Shown here one piece after another: positions 17,738 to 26,393 of a stretch of DNA of 51,974 bases. A model generated the notes under the pieces. It was not told the DNA's origin, did no database searches, and saw nothing but the letters and a program-made list of their open reading frames with translations. The DNA is from MAG-121220-bin8 sp964433845 (lineage in GTDB: Bacteria; Bacteroidota; Bacteroidia; Flavobacteriales; Flavobacteriaceae). A program made the position numbers and the translations under genes. The stretch covers positions 1-51,974 of the forward strand of contig CAYSTA010000009.1 in NCBI GenBank assembly GCA_964433845.1. The letters run 5' to 3'. Every line of letters begins with the position of its first letter. Positions within the stretch are counted from its first letter, which is position 1.

Positions 17738-18970
17738 TTATAATCTAACTACTCTCTGAAATAGAGTAGGGTGTGAATAATACCACCAAACATATTTTGG
17801 ATGTGGAGTTAAATTGCTTAAACTATCTTTTGATAAAATTTTAAGAGCTTCAATTAAATATTTTCCGTTGTATGTTTTTTTGGCGAACTCATCTGCCTCA
17901 TATTCAAATTTCCTAGAAAATAAATTAAAAATTAAAGAGATTAATTCTGAGAATGGAGTGAATAAAATGGAAAAGCATATAAGACCTATATGAAAACTTT
18001 GAATTTCAATTCCTAATGATTCAGAAAAAATTGGCATAGATATAAATAAGGAAAGAATATAAAGCATAATTCCAGTTTGCACAATTGAGAAAAACAAATT
18101 ATAAATAATATGATTTTTTTTATAGTGACCTATTTCATGTGCGATAACTGCAACAATTTGTTTAATATTTAATTTATTGATTAGAGTATCATATAATGTA
18201 ACTCTTTTTTGTTTCCCAAATCCTGAAAAATAGGCATTTGCTTTTGTAGACCTTTTAGATCCATCTATTACAAAAATATTACTCAAATCAAATCCAACTT
18301 TACTAGAATATTTTTTTATTTCTGATTTAAGTTCTCCATCCTCTAGTTTAGTTTGTTTATTAAATAGGGGAACTATTATTTGTGCATAGAATCCATTTAA
18401 AATAATAGAAAGTCCTGTAATAAAAACCCAAGCAACAATCCAAAAGTTATCACCAATTAGTTGTTCTTGAAAAATAATAAAACCTAGTATGCTTCCTCCA
18501 AATAATATAGTCAACATCCAAGATTTTAGTTTGTCAGAAATATATGTTTGAATTGTAGTTTTATTAAATCCAAACTTTTCTTCAATAACGAATGTAAAAA
18601 AAATAGAAAACGGCAAGCTTAATAATTCATTTCCAAAGAATATTATTCCAAAAAATGAAAGACTAATTAAAATTGGAGATTCAAATAAACTCCTGCAATA
18701 ATTATCAAGAATTAAAAAACCATCAAAATAAAAAAAACAAAGAATAATAATTAAGCTATAAATTTTTGAATATTTAGAAAAAACATATTGATTTTGTTTG
18801 TATTCTTGAGATTTTAAATATTTTTCATCATTATATACATCTGAAATAATTTCAGGAATTTTATTCTTAAAATGTTTTGAATTTAAAAAATCTAGATAGT
18901 AGTCTTTTAAAAAATTAAAAATAATTATTGCTATAAGTAATATAAAAACAGATTCAGAATTAATTTGCAT
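17738..18970 (-). CDS. M48 family (Ste24/CAAX-type) membrane metalloprotease
   Basis: A 410-aa integral membrane zinc protease. Zinc ligands are H278 and H282 in AHEIGHYKKNH with catalytic E279, and E356 with D360 in the EYEAD motif. Several hydrophobic helices precede the catalytic domain and two lie between it and EYEAD, as in Ste24 and HtpX relatives. The conserved NAYFSGFGKQKRVTLYDTLI block upstream of HExxH supports the M48A (Ste24-like) group. Bacterial members are thought to handle membrane-protein quality control; no substrate is known here. It overlaps the upstream RNA methyltransferase gene by 11 bases. Confidence 0.92.
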   Translation of the reverse strand: MQINSESVFILLIAIIIFNFLKDYYLDFLNSKHFKNKIPEIISDVYNDEKYLKSQEYKQNQYVFSKYSKIYSLIIILCFFYFDGFLILDNYCRSLFESPILISLSFFGIIFFGNELLSLPFSIFFTFVIEEKFGFNKTTIQTYISDKLKSWMLTILFGGSILGFIIFQEQLIGDNFWIVAWVFITGLSIILNGFYAQIIVPLFNKQTKLEDGELKSEIKKYSSKVGFDLSNIFVIDGSKRSTKANAYFSGFGKQKRVTLYDTLINKLNIKQIVAVIAHEIGHYKKNHIIYNLFFSIVQTGIMLYILSLFISMPIFSESLGIEIQSFHIGLICFSILFTPFSELISLIFNLFSRKFEYEADEFAKKTYNGKYLIEALKILSKDSLSNLTPHPKYVWWYYSHPTLFQRVVRL

Positions 18971-19745
18971 TTCTTTGTTTTAGAGCTTCAAATATAACTA
19001 TTGCTGCAGTAACTGATAAATTCAATGAATCTACTTTTCCCTTCATTGGAATATTAATTAATTCATCAGACATTTTTACCCAATCGTCTGAAAGTGGTGA
19101 TGACTCGGTACCTACAATTATTGCACATGGTCCAGTGAATTTAACTGAATTATAATCAACACTGTTTTTTATTAAAGTTGAGATAATTTTGATTTTATTT
19201 GTCTTTAAAAATTCTATTACCTCTTTTGTATTTCCTATACCTATTTGAGATGAAAAAACACTTCCTAGACTGGATCGGATAATATTGGGATTATAAATCT
19301 CTGTTTTTGGATTAGCAATTATAACAGCATCAATACCTGCTGCATCTGCTGTTCTTAAAATAGCTCCAATATTACCTGGTTTTTCAGGTGACTCTGCAAC
19401 TAGTATAAAAGGATTGTTTGGAAGAATTAATTGGTCTAAATTGAATTCTTTTGAATGAAATACAGCTAAAAAACCATCTCCTTTTTCTTTATATGATAAT
19501 TCTTTATATAGTTTTTTAGATAGGTTAGTTGCCTTATATTCAATATACAAATCATCATGCTTTTTATTATGAATTTCAGAACAAACATATAATTCAATAA
19601 GATTATAATTAGATTCTAAACAAACCATAATTTCTTTTAAACCTTCTACAACAAATTTTTTAGAATTTTTTCTGTTTTTAGGTTTTAAAAGAAGTCTTTT
19701 GATATTTTTAAAAATACTATTGTTTTTGCTTTCAATATATTTCAA
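18960..19745 (-). CDS. TrmH/SpoU family RNA 2'-O-methyltransferase
   Basis: A 261-aa SPOUT methyltransferase with an N-terminal substrate-binding domain (about 1-100) and the knotted catalytic domain. The three family motifs are present: PGNIGAILRTADAAGIDAVI (with the conserved N and R), CAIIVGTESSPLSDDW, and IPMKGKVDSLNLSVTAAIVIFEAL. Such proteins methylate rRNA or tRNA ribose; the exact target is unknown. The start codon is TTG at 19745. No ATG lies in frame before residue 40, a stop lies six codons upstream of the TTG, and the sequence after it matches the usual N-terminus of the family. Confidence 0.92.
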   Translation of the reverse strand: MKYIESKNNSIFKNIKRLLLKPKNRKNSKKFVVEGLKEIMVCLESNYNLIELYVCSEIHNKKHDDLYIEYKATNLSKKLYKELSYKEKGDGFLAVFHSKEFNLDQLILPNNPFILVAESPEKPGNIGAILRTADAAGIDAVIIANPKTEIYNPNIIRSSLGSVFSSQIGIGNTKEVIEFLKTNKIKIISTLIKNSVDYNSVKFTGPCAIIVGTESSPLSDDWVKMSDELINIPMKGKVDSLNLSVTAAIVIFEALKQRNAN

Positions 19746-19807
19746 AACACAATTTTGAATTCAAATCTAATTAAAATCAAGAATTTTACATGTATTTTAC
19801 ATTTAAA

Positions 19808-19838
19808 TTGTCTAGTTTAATTAAGTATCATAATTTTA
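19808..19838 (+). promoter_or_regulatory. Putative promoter of rocD (TTG-N20-TAATTTTA)
   Basis: A TTG at 19808-19810 and TAATTTTA at 19831-19838 fit the Bacteroidota promoter pattern (TTG, about 20 bases, TAnnTTTG) with one mismatch in the last base. Transcription would start about 10 bases before the ATG. It lies in the 110-base gap between divergent genes. Confidence 0.4.
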
Positions 19839-19855
19839 AAAAAATAAATATTTAA

Positions 19856-21085
19856 ATGAATAAATCATTATCACAAAAGTATATTGATGTAGAAAATAAA
19901 TTTGGAGCTCATAATTATCACCCCTTGCCAGTTGTTTTAAATAAGGGAGAAGGTGTTTATGTTTGGGATGTTGAAGGAAATAAGTATTATGATTTTTTAT
20001 CTGCTTATTCTGCTGTTAATCAAGGACATTGTCATCCTAAAATCACAAAAGCATTATTAGATCAATCTTCTGTTTTAACACTAACTTCTAGAGCATTTTA
20101 TAATGACGTTTTAGGAGACTATGAAAAATATGTAACAAATTACTTTGGATATGATAGATTACTTCCAATGAATACTGGAGTAGAAGGTGGAGAGACGGCG
20201 GTCAAATTAGCAAGAAAATGGGGATACCAGGTCAAGGGAATTGAAAAAAATAAAGCAAAAATTATTTTTGTTAGTGGGAATTTTTGGGGAAGAACTTTGG
20301 CTGCTATTTCCTCTTCAAATGATCCTTTAAGTAGGAATGATTTTGGTCCCTATATGCCGGGATACGAAATTATACCTTATAATGATATAAATAGTCTAGA
20401 ACAAGCACTTAAAGACCCAAATGTTGCAGCTTTTATGGTTGAACCTATTCAGGGGGAGGCTGGAGTTGTTGTTCCCGATGAAAATTATTTATATGATGCT
20501 TATAGGCTTTGCAAAAAGTCAAATGTATTATTTATAGCAGATGAAGTTCAAACTGGCATTGGCAGAACAGGAAAACTTTTATGTTGTGACCATCACGGTT
20601 TTAAACCAGATATACTTATTTTAGGTAAAGCTCTTTCTGGAGGAGTCTTGCCAGTTTCAGCAGTTTTATCCTCGAATGAAATTATGTTGACTATAAAACC
20701 TGGAGAACATGGGTCTACTTTTGGTGGGAATCCATTGGGATGTAAAGTCGCTATAGCAGCTTTAAAAGTGATTAAGGATGAAAATTTATGTAATAATGCC
20801 GAACTAATGGGTTTACATTTTAGAAAAAAAATGAATGAATATATAAATAAGAGTAATATTGTTAAACTAATTAGGGGAAAAGGATTACTTAATGCGATTG
20901 TTATTAATGATAAAGAAGAAAGCGAAACAGCCTGGAATATATGTCTAAAGCTAAAAGAAAATGGTTTATTAGCTAAGCCTACTCATGGAAATATAATTAG
21001 ATTTGCTCCACCATTAACTATTTCTGAAAATGAAATGACTGATGCTATTAATATTATTATTAATTCAATCAAAGATTTCGAATAA
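19856..21085 (+). CDS. rocD: Ornithine--oxo-acid aminotransferase
   Basis: Transfers the delta-amino group of ornithine to 2-oxoglutarate, giving glutamate semialdehyde (arginine breakdown / proline supply). Length 409 aa is typical. It has the ornithine aminotransferase N-terminus (GAHNYHPLPVVLNKGEGVYVWD), NTGVEGGETAVKLARKWGY, the PLP aspartate in ADEVQTGIGRTGK, and the Schiff-base lysine K258 in ILGKALSGG. GSTFGGNPLGCKVA is also conserved. Two bases separate it from the cysteine desulfurase gene, so the two are probably co-transcribed. Confidence 0.94.
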   Translation: MNKSLSQKYIDVENKFGAHNYHPLPVVLNKGEGVYVWDVEGNKYYDFLSAYSAVNQGHCHPKITKALLDQSSVLTLTSRAFYNDVLGDYEKYVTNYFGYDRLLPMNTGVEGGETAVKLARKWGYQVKGIEKNKAKIIFVSGNFWGRTLAAISSSNDPLSRNDFGPYMPGYEIIPYNDINSLEQALKDPNVAAFMVEPIQGEAGVVVPDENYLYDAYRLCKKSNVLFIADEVQTGIGRTGKLLCCDHHGFKPDILILGKALSGGVLPVSAVLSSNEIMLTIKPGEHGSTFGGNPLGCKVAIAALKVIKDENLCNNAELMGLHFRKKMNEYINKSNIVKLIRGKGLLNAIVINDKEESETAWNICLKLKENGLLAKPTHGNIIRFAPPLTISENEMTDAINIIINSIKDFE

Positions 21086-21087
21086 TA

Positions 21088-22239
21088 ATGAAAAAAATAT
21101 ATTTTGATAATGCTGCAACTACTAAAATAGATCCTTCTGTTTTAACAACTATCAATGATGTGATGAAAGAAAATTATGGGAATCCGTCTTCCTCCCATAG
21201 CTTTGGTAGGGCTTCCAGGACAATAGTTGAGAAGGCAAGAAAATCGATTGCAAAAGAATTCGGCGTTTCATCTAGTGAAATATTCTTTACTTCTGGTGGA
21301 ACGGAGTCAGATAACATGGTTTTAGTATCTGCAGTTAGAGATTTAAAAATTGAAACAATTATTACTTCTAAAGTAGAACACCATGCAGTTTTAAATGTTG
21401 CAAAATATTTAGAAAAAACATATTCTGTTAATGTTATTTATGTTAAGATAGATCCAAATGGATCTGTAGATTATAAGGATTTAAAACAAATTTTAGAATC
21501 AAATAAATCGAGAAAACTAGTTAGCTTAATGCATGTTAATAATGAAATAGGTTCAATTTTAGATATTAAAAGAGTTGGTGATTTATGTAAAAAACATAAT
21601 GCAATTTTTCATTCTGATACGGTCCAATCTATTGGAAGATATAAGATTGATTTATCAGATATAAATGTAGATTTTATTGTAGGTTCTGCGCATAAATTTC
21701 ATGGTCCTAAAGGAATAGGATTTTTATATGTTAATAAAGAACTAAATATTGAACCTCTTGTAATAGGAGGAAGTCAAGAAAGGGGCTTAAGAGCAGGAAC
21801 AGAATCTGTTCATAATATTTCTGGAATGGAAGCAGCTTTTTTATTAGCATATGAAAATTTAAAAAAAAATAAAGAGCATATTTCAGGATTAAAAAATCAT
21901 TTTATTAATAGAGCAAAAAAAGACATTTCTAATATAAAATTTAATGCAAATTGCGATGATATAAATTCTAACACTTATACGGTTTTAAATGTTTGCTTAC
22001 CAGTAAAAAGAGAAAAATCTGTTTTACTTGAATTTAATTTAGATCTAAAAGGAATTGCATGTTCTAGGGGAAGTGCTTGCCAATCAGGAAGTTCAAAAGG
22101 GTCTCATGTTTTAAACCAGATTCTTGATCCGAAAGATTTAGAAAAACCATCTATTAGATTCTCTTTTTCAAAATATAATACTATTGAAGAGGTTGATTTA
22201 GTTATAGATACTTTGAAAGATTTTATAGAATCTAGTTAG
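21088..22239 (+). CDS. Cysteine desulfurase (NifS/IscS-like)
   Basis: PLP enzyme that takes sulfur from cysteine for Fe-S clusters or thio-modified tRNA. The PLP lysine is K203 in GSAHKFHGPKG, and the catalytic cysteine is C331 in CSRGSACQSG on the mobile loop. FDNAATTKIDPSV and GNPSSSHSFGR at the N-terminus are standard. Length 383 aa and loop length fit class I (NifS/IscS-like) rather than SufS. No iscU, iscA or suf genes are adjacent, so the acceptor is unknown. Its last 8 bases overlap the M23 peptidase gene on the other strand. Confidence 0.94.
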   Translation: MKKIYFDNAATTKIDPSVLTTINDVMKENYGNPSSSHSFGRASRTIVEKARKSIAKEFGVSSSEIFFTSGGTESDNMVLVSAVRDLKIETIITSKVEHHAVLNVAKYLEKTYSVNVIYVKIDPNGSVDYKDLKQILESNKSRKLVSLMHVNNEIGSILDIKRVGDLCKKHNAIFHSDTVQSIGRYKIDLSDINVDFIVGSAHKFHGPKGIGFLYVNKELNIEPLVIGGSQERGLRAGTESVHNISGMEAAFLLAYENLKKNKEHISGLKNHFINRAKKDISNIKFNANCDDINSNTYTVLNVCLPVKREKSVLLEFNLDLKGIACSRGSACQSGSSKGSHVLNQILDPKDLEKPSIRFSFSKYNTIEEVDLVIDTLKDFIESS

Positions 22240-23935
22240 ATTTTCTGTAAAAAACACTTTTATATATTGAAATATTTCCTGCCATATCTTCTACAGTTAT
22301 TTCGACTTCATTTTTTGTTTTATTAATGTAATATTTGTCAAATTCATAGAAGATTTCGTCTCTTTTGTATTCATATTCAAATAAAATCCAATTTCCATTA
22401 ATAGTTCCTCTATATTTTTTGATTCCAGTTTCTTTATCTAAAATTTTTAGTTTTAAATAATTTTTATTAGAAATCCATTCTTCATTTTTAAAATTTAAAT
22501 TTTTTATTATTGGAGGAATTGAATCATTCTTTATAAAAAAGGTTCCCAACTGTTTTGTTTTTATTTCAAAATTATTGTTTGCATTAAGATAGGATGTTAT
22601 AAAAGTCTCTTCTTTATGTTGATTGATATTAGCTAAGTAATTCCCTTTATTAGAGTTAGAATTAGGAAAAATTACTTTAATGTTTTTAAAAACAGGAATA
22701 TTGGGATTAATAATTTTTAGAGAGTCTTTAGATAAATTTATATACAAATCTACATTTTGTAAAAATGTATTTTTGGGAATGTTTATTTTTTTTCCCTCAT
22801 TAATAAAATTATAGCTTAAATCATTATTGATTTTTTTATTATAAATAGTAAAATCCAGTTTTGCTTTTTTTTGATTTGTTATTATTTGTTTTTTACTATT
22901 TATTGGAATAATTATGAAGATACTATTATTCTCTATGTCACTAATTTTAATTTTAAACTCTGAATAATTTGGTTTAATATTAATTAATCCATTATTGTTT
23001 TTTTCATAGAAACTTAATTTATTTCCCGAAGTTTTAAACAATTTTATTACTCTTTCTTTATTGTTAATATAATGTTCAAAATCAATAAGAGTATTTATTA
23101 GGATAGTTTCTTCAAAAAGAAAACCATTATATTTTATTGAATTAACAAGTTCATCATTGTAATATGTAGAAATATTATAAACTCCATTTTTATTATTCGC
23201 TGCATCTTGTCTATCATATACATTAATTCCAAAACCTGAATTGCCTTCCAAGTTTGTTTCTGTTGTTTTAAAAATACTATCATTAATTTTCTTTAAACTT
23301 AATTTAATGGGGTTTATAGAGTTGTAATTATTTATATCAACGTTATTATATGCATAAACTGATTTTATTTCAGGTCTTCTAGAATCGTCGACATGCATTC
23401 CAAACAAAATTGGATTTAATGGTTTTTGATTAGAAGATTTTCTTATCTCATAATGAAGATGAGGACCTGAAGAACTTCCAGTATTTCCTGAAAAAGCGAT
23501 AACATGATTTTTATAAATAGGAAAATCATTTTTATTTAAGTATAGATCAATTTCATAAGATTGTCTTTTATATTGTATTTTTTTAATATAATCCTCAATT
23601 TCTTTATTAAATTTTTTAAGGTGAGCATAAACGGTGGTAAAACCATTGGGATGATCTATATATAAGGCTTTTCCAAAACCGCCATGAGCTATTTTAATTC
23701 TGCTAATATATCCATCAGCAGAATTAATTATTTTTAAACCTTCTTTATTTTGAGTTTTAATGTCTAACCCTGAATGAAAATGGTTAGATCTTGATTCTCC
23801 AAAATTTCCACTTAAAACCAATGGAATTTGAACAGGTTTTGAAAAATAATCTTTGGGATATTCAATTTGAGAATTTACATCCCAAGGAAATATAAAAATG
23901 ATTGGAAGAAGAAGTTTTAATTTTAATAATTTCAC
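22232..23935 (-). CDS. Exported M23 family metallopeptidase
   Basis: A 567-aa secreted or periplasmic protein with a signal peptide (about residues 1-23). It has an N-terminal LytM/M23 domain: H54 and D58 in HFHSGLDIK, H105 in VYAHL, and H159/H161 in GPHLHYEIR. All zinc ligands are intact, so it should be a peptidoglycan peptidase rather than a degenerate activator. The C-terminal 370 residues are beta-rich and have no motif I recognise. The start is GTG at 23935, forced by a stop codon immediately before it. It is monocistronic and converges on the cysteine desulfurase gene. Confidence 0.9.
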   Translation of the reverse strand: MKLLKLKLLLPIIFIFPWDVNSQIEYPKDYFSKPVQIPLVLSGNFGESRSNHFHSGLDIKTQNKEGLKIINSADGYISRIKIAHGGFGKALYIDHPNGFTTVYAHLKKFNKEIEDYIKKIQYKRQSYEIDLYLNKNDFPIYKNHVIAFSGNTGSSSGPHLHYEIRKSSNQKPLNPILFGMHVDDSRRPEIKSVYAYNNVDINNYNSINPIKLSLKKINDSIFKTTETNLEGNSGFGINVYDRQDAANNKNGVYNISTYYNDELVNSIKYNGFLFEETILINTLIDFEHYINNKERVIKLFKTSGNKLSFYEKNNNGLINIKPNYSEFKIKISDIENNSIFIIIPINSKKQIITNQKKAKLDFTIYNKKINNDLSYNFINEGKKINIPKNTFLQNVDLYINLSKDSLKIINPNIPVFKNIKVIFPNSNSNKGNYLANINQHKEETFITSYLNANNNFEIKTKQLGTFFIKNDSIPPIIKNLNFKNEEWISNKNYLKLKILDKETGIKKYRGTINGNWILFEYEYKRDEIFYEFDKYYINKTKNEVEITVEDMAGNISIYKSVFYRKSN

Positions 23936-23986
23936 TTAAAAATGAATAATATGGTAAAAATAATATTTTTAAAAATTAAATGATAC

Positions 23987-24017
23987 TTGTTTATGAATTT
24001 AACTAACACTAAATTTG
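23987..24017 (+). promoter_or_regulatory. Promoter upstream of the coiled-coil/zapA genes (TTG-N20-TAAATTTG)
   Basis: TTG at 23987-23989, 20 bases, then TAAATTTG at 24010-24017. This is a full match to the Bacteroidota -33/-7 consensus with the expected spacing, and is the best promoter I find in the window. The transcript start would fall about 16-18 bases before the ATG at 24040. Confidence 0.6.
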
Positions 24018-24039
24018 AGTAAGATAGTATTATTTTTTA

Positions 24040-24327
24040 ATGTCAAAATCAATTGATAGTCTTGTTTTACTAGAGTCAAATGTTAAGAAATTAAAATCTT
24101 TAGTTATAGAATTAAAAAAAGAAAATTCTGTAATTTCTAAAAGTTTAAATTTGAAAGAAGAGACTTTGATTAAACAAGCTAATGATTTGAAGGAATGGAA
24201 GGAAAAATATAAGTCATTAAAAATTGCAAATACTTTCATAGGTAGTAATGATAAATCATTAACTAAGATCAAGATTAATAAAATGATTAAAGAATTGGAT
24301 AAATGTATAATGAATTTAACTTCATAA
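24040..24327 (+). CDS. Small coiled-coil protein next to ZapA
   Basis: A 95-aa, strongly charged, lysine-rich helical protein with no signal peptide. Heptad-like spacing of L/I/V runs through about residues 5-60 (SLVLLESNVKKLKSLVIELK and onward). I do not recognise a named domain. Size, coiled coil and position directly before zapA (9-base gap, same strand) recall the ZapB-type helper of ZapA in the Z ring of gammaproteobacteria, but I see no sequence proof of homology. It is the first gene after a clear promoter, so it sets the transcript that includes zapA. Confidence 0.75.
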   Translation: MSKSIDSLVLLESNVKKLKSLVIELKKENSVISKSLNLKEETLIKQANDLKEWKEKYKSLKIANTFIGSNDKSLTKIKINKMIKELDKCIMNLTS

Positions 24328-24336
24328 TCAATTTAG

Positions 24337-24621
24337 ATGCAAAAAATTAAATTAACAATTGCAAATAGAATATACCCGTTAAATGTTCCGTCTGAACAGG
24401 AGGAGGGATTAAGAAAAGCCTCTAAAAAAATAGGTATTATGATAAAACATTTTGAAGAGAATTATGCTGTTAAGGATAAGCAAGATGTTTTGGCTATGTG
24501 TGCTTTACAGCTTGCAACCCAATCTGAACAAGAAAATTTATCTGACGAAAAAGTTAATGAAGAAGTTAGTAAACGATTAGCGGATTTAAATAAATCTGTT
24601 CAAGAAGCTATTGACTTTTAA
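24337..24621 (+). CDS. zapA: Cell division protein ZapA
   Basis: A 94-aa FtsZ-associated protein that bundles protofilaments at the division site. The N-terminal globular part (IKLTIANRIYPLNVPSEQEEGLRKASKKI) is the ZapA signature and a C-terminal helix (about 50-90) forms the dimer/tetramer coiled coil. Length is usual. It lies between a small coiled-coil gene and a structured ncRNA. The arrangement zapA-6S RNA is also known from gammaproteobacteria. Confidence 0.92.
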   Translation: MQKIKLTIANRIYPLNVPSEQEEGLRKASKKIGIMIKHFEENYAVKDKQDVLAMCALQLATQSEQENLSDEKVNEEVSKRLADLNKSVQEAIDF

Positions 24622-24646
24622 CACGTTCATTCAAATAATTAATTTA

Positions 24647-24806
24647 CTGCCTACATCAATTTTTTTGATAAACTCAACGCAAATCTTTTATAAAAGGTGA
24701 GTCAATATTGTTAAAGCGCGCCTTTACGGATACTTGATCAGTATGTTAGCCTTAATCTTGTTTTAATAGGGGTTTATACAAAACACATGATGTAGGCTTT
24801 TTTTTT
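24647..24806 (+). ncRNA. ssrS: Structured ncRNA between zapA and rny, probable 6S RNA (6S-Flavo type)
   Basis: A 197-base gap between zapA and rny has no reading frame but has clear RNA structure. GCCTACATCA (24649-24658) pairs perfectly with TGATGTAGGC (24788-24797), closing the ends of a rod about 150 nt long, and nine T follow (24798-24806) as a terminator. Inside, ACTCA (24672-24676) can pair with TGAGT (24698-24702), and ATACT-TGATC-AGTAT (24730-24744) forms a hairpin. GC content is higher than in the flanks. A long rod with terminal helix fits 6S RNA, which binds the housekeeping RNA polymerase. The zapA-side location and my recollection of a 6S-Flavo family support the name; it needs a covariance search. 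Confidence 0.72.
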
Positions 24807-24818
24807 AAAAAGAAAAAA

Positions 24819-26393
24819 ATGGGAACAGAAATTTTTACAATTACAAATATAATTATAGGATTAACAGGAATTTTATCTGGCTTTTTCATTTCTAAAATTT
24901 TAGAGAGGTTATCTGCTTCAAGTATATTATCTAAAGCTAAAAATGAAGCAGATAGAATAATTAAGTCTTCAGAAATTGAAGGAGAAAATTTGAAAAAGGA
25001 TAAAATTTTTCAAGCTAAAGAAAAGTTTTTAGAATTAAAATCTCAACACGAAAAACATATTTTAGAGCGTGAAAAGGATTTGACAAATACACAGAAAAAA
25101 ATAAAAGATAGAGAGTCTCAAATTTCTAATCAACTTGAGTTAAATAAGAAAAATAATCAAAGTCTTACAGACAAAGTCAATTCATTTAATAAAAAAATAG
25201 AATTATTTGAGAAGAAAAATAACAAAATAGAAAAAATACATAAAGAACAAATTGAAAAACTTGAAAAAATTTCTAGTTTATCTGCTTCCGATGCAAAAAA
25301 AGAATTGTTAAAAACATTGGTTGAAGAGACTAAAACAGAAGCTTTAGAATTAACACAAAATATTATTGAGGAAGCAAAATTATCTGCAAGGCAGGATGCT
25401 AAAAAAATAATAATAAATACAATTCAAAGAGTAGGTACTGAAGAAGCAATAGATAATTGTGTTTCCGTTTTTAATATAGAATCTGATGATTTAAAAGGTC
25501 GAATTATTGGAAGAGAGGGAAGAAATATTAGAGCAATAGAAGCAGCTACTGGAGTTGAAATTATTGTTGATGACACACCTGAAGCAATAATTTTATCATG
25601 TTTCGATTCTGTTAGAAGAGAGATAGCAAGATTATCACTTCACAAACTTGTAACAGATGGTAGAATTCATCCAGCTAGGATTGAAGAAGTAGTAAAGAAA
25701 ACTTCAAAAGAGATAGAAAATGAAATTATTGAAGTTGGGAAAAGAACAGTTATAGATCTTGGAATACACGGTTTGAATCCAGCACTGATTAAAGCAGTCG
25801 GAAGAATGAAATATAGATCTTCATATGGTCAAAACTTACTGCATCATTCAAGAGAAGTTGCAAAACTTTGTGGTATAATGTGTTCTGAACTTGGATTAAA
25901 TCCTAAACTTGCAAAAAGAGCTGGTCTCCTTCACGATATAGGAAAAGTTCCTGAAGAAGAAATTGAAACTCCACATGCATTACTTGGAATGCAATGGGCT
26001 GAAAAATATGGTGAAAAACCTGAAGTGTGTAATGCGATTGGAGCACATCATGATGAAATTGAAATGAATAATTTGATTTCACCAATTGTGCAGGTATGTG
26101 ATGCAATTTCAGGAGCTAGACCTGGGGCTAGAAGACAAGTTCTTGATAGCTATATTCAGAGATTAAAAGAAATGGAGGACATAGCTTATGATTTTAAAGG
26201 AGTCAATAAAGCTTACGCAATCCAAGCTGGAAGAGAATTAAGAGTTATGGTTGAAAGCGATAAGATTTCTGATGAACAAGCATCAAAATTATCATTTCAA
26301 ATTTCTCAAAAAATACAAACTGACATGACCTATCCTGGACAGGTGAAGGTAACGGTGATTAGGGAAACTAGAGCAGTTAATATTGCTACATAG
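24819..26393 (+). CDS. rny: Ribonuclease Y
   Basis: Membrane-anchored endoribonuclease that starts mRNA decay. Order of parts: an N-terminal membrane helix (about 8-28), a long charged coiled coil (about 40-190), a KH RNA-binding domain (about 225-265, with GRIIGREGRNIRAIE), and an HD domain with H372 and D373 in LLHDIGKVPEEE. Length 524 aa is normal and all catalytic motifs are present. It begins 12 bases after the ncRNA terminator. Its last 8 bases overlap galT on the other strand. Confidence 0.96.
   Translation: MGTEIFTITNIIIGLTGILSGFFISKILERLSASSILSKAKNEADRIIKSSEIEGENLKKDKIFQAKEKFLELKSQHEKHILEREKDLTNTQKKIKDRESQISNQLELNKKNNQSLTDKVNSFNKKIELFEKKNNKIEKIHKEQIEKLEKISSLSASDAKKELLKTLVEETKTEALELTQNIIEEAKLSARQDAKKIIINTIQRVGTEEAIDNCVSVFNIESDDLKGRIIGREGRNIRAIEAATGVEIIVDDTPEAIILSCFDSVRREIARLSLHKLVTDGRIHPARIEEVVKKTSKEIENEIIEVGKRTVIDLGIHGLNPALIKAVGRMKYRSSYGQNLLHHSREVAKLCGIMCSELGLNPKLAKRAGLLHDIGKVPEEEIETPHALLGMQWAEKYGEKPEVCNAIGAHHDEIEMNNLISPIVQVCDAISGARPGARRQVLDSYIQRLKEMEDIAYDFKGVNKAYAIQAGRELRVMVESDKISDEQASKLSFQISQKIQTDMTYPGQVKVTVIRETRAVNIAT

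Noticed and set aside
24030..24272. Open frame on the minus strand opposite the coiled-coil gene
   Set aside because: It is the mirror of a gene with a good promoter and operon position; its translation has no recognisable domain.
24685..24696. 12-base palindrome CTTTTATAAAAG as an operator
   Set aside because: It lies inside the ncRNA and is better explained as part of its secondary structure.
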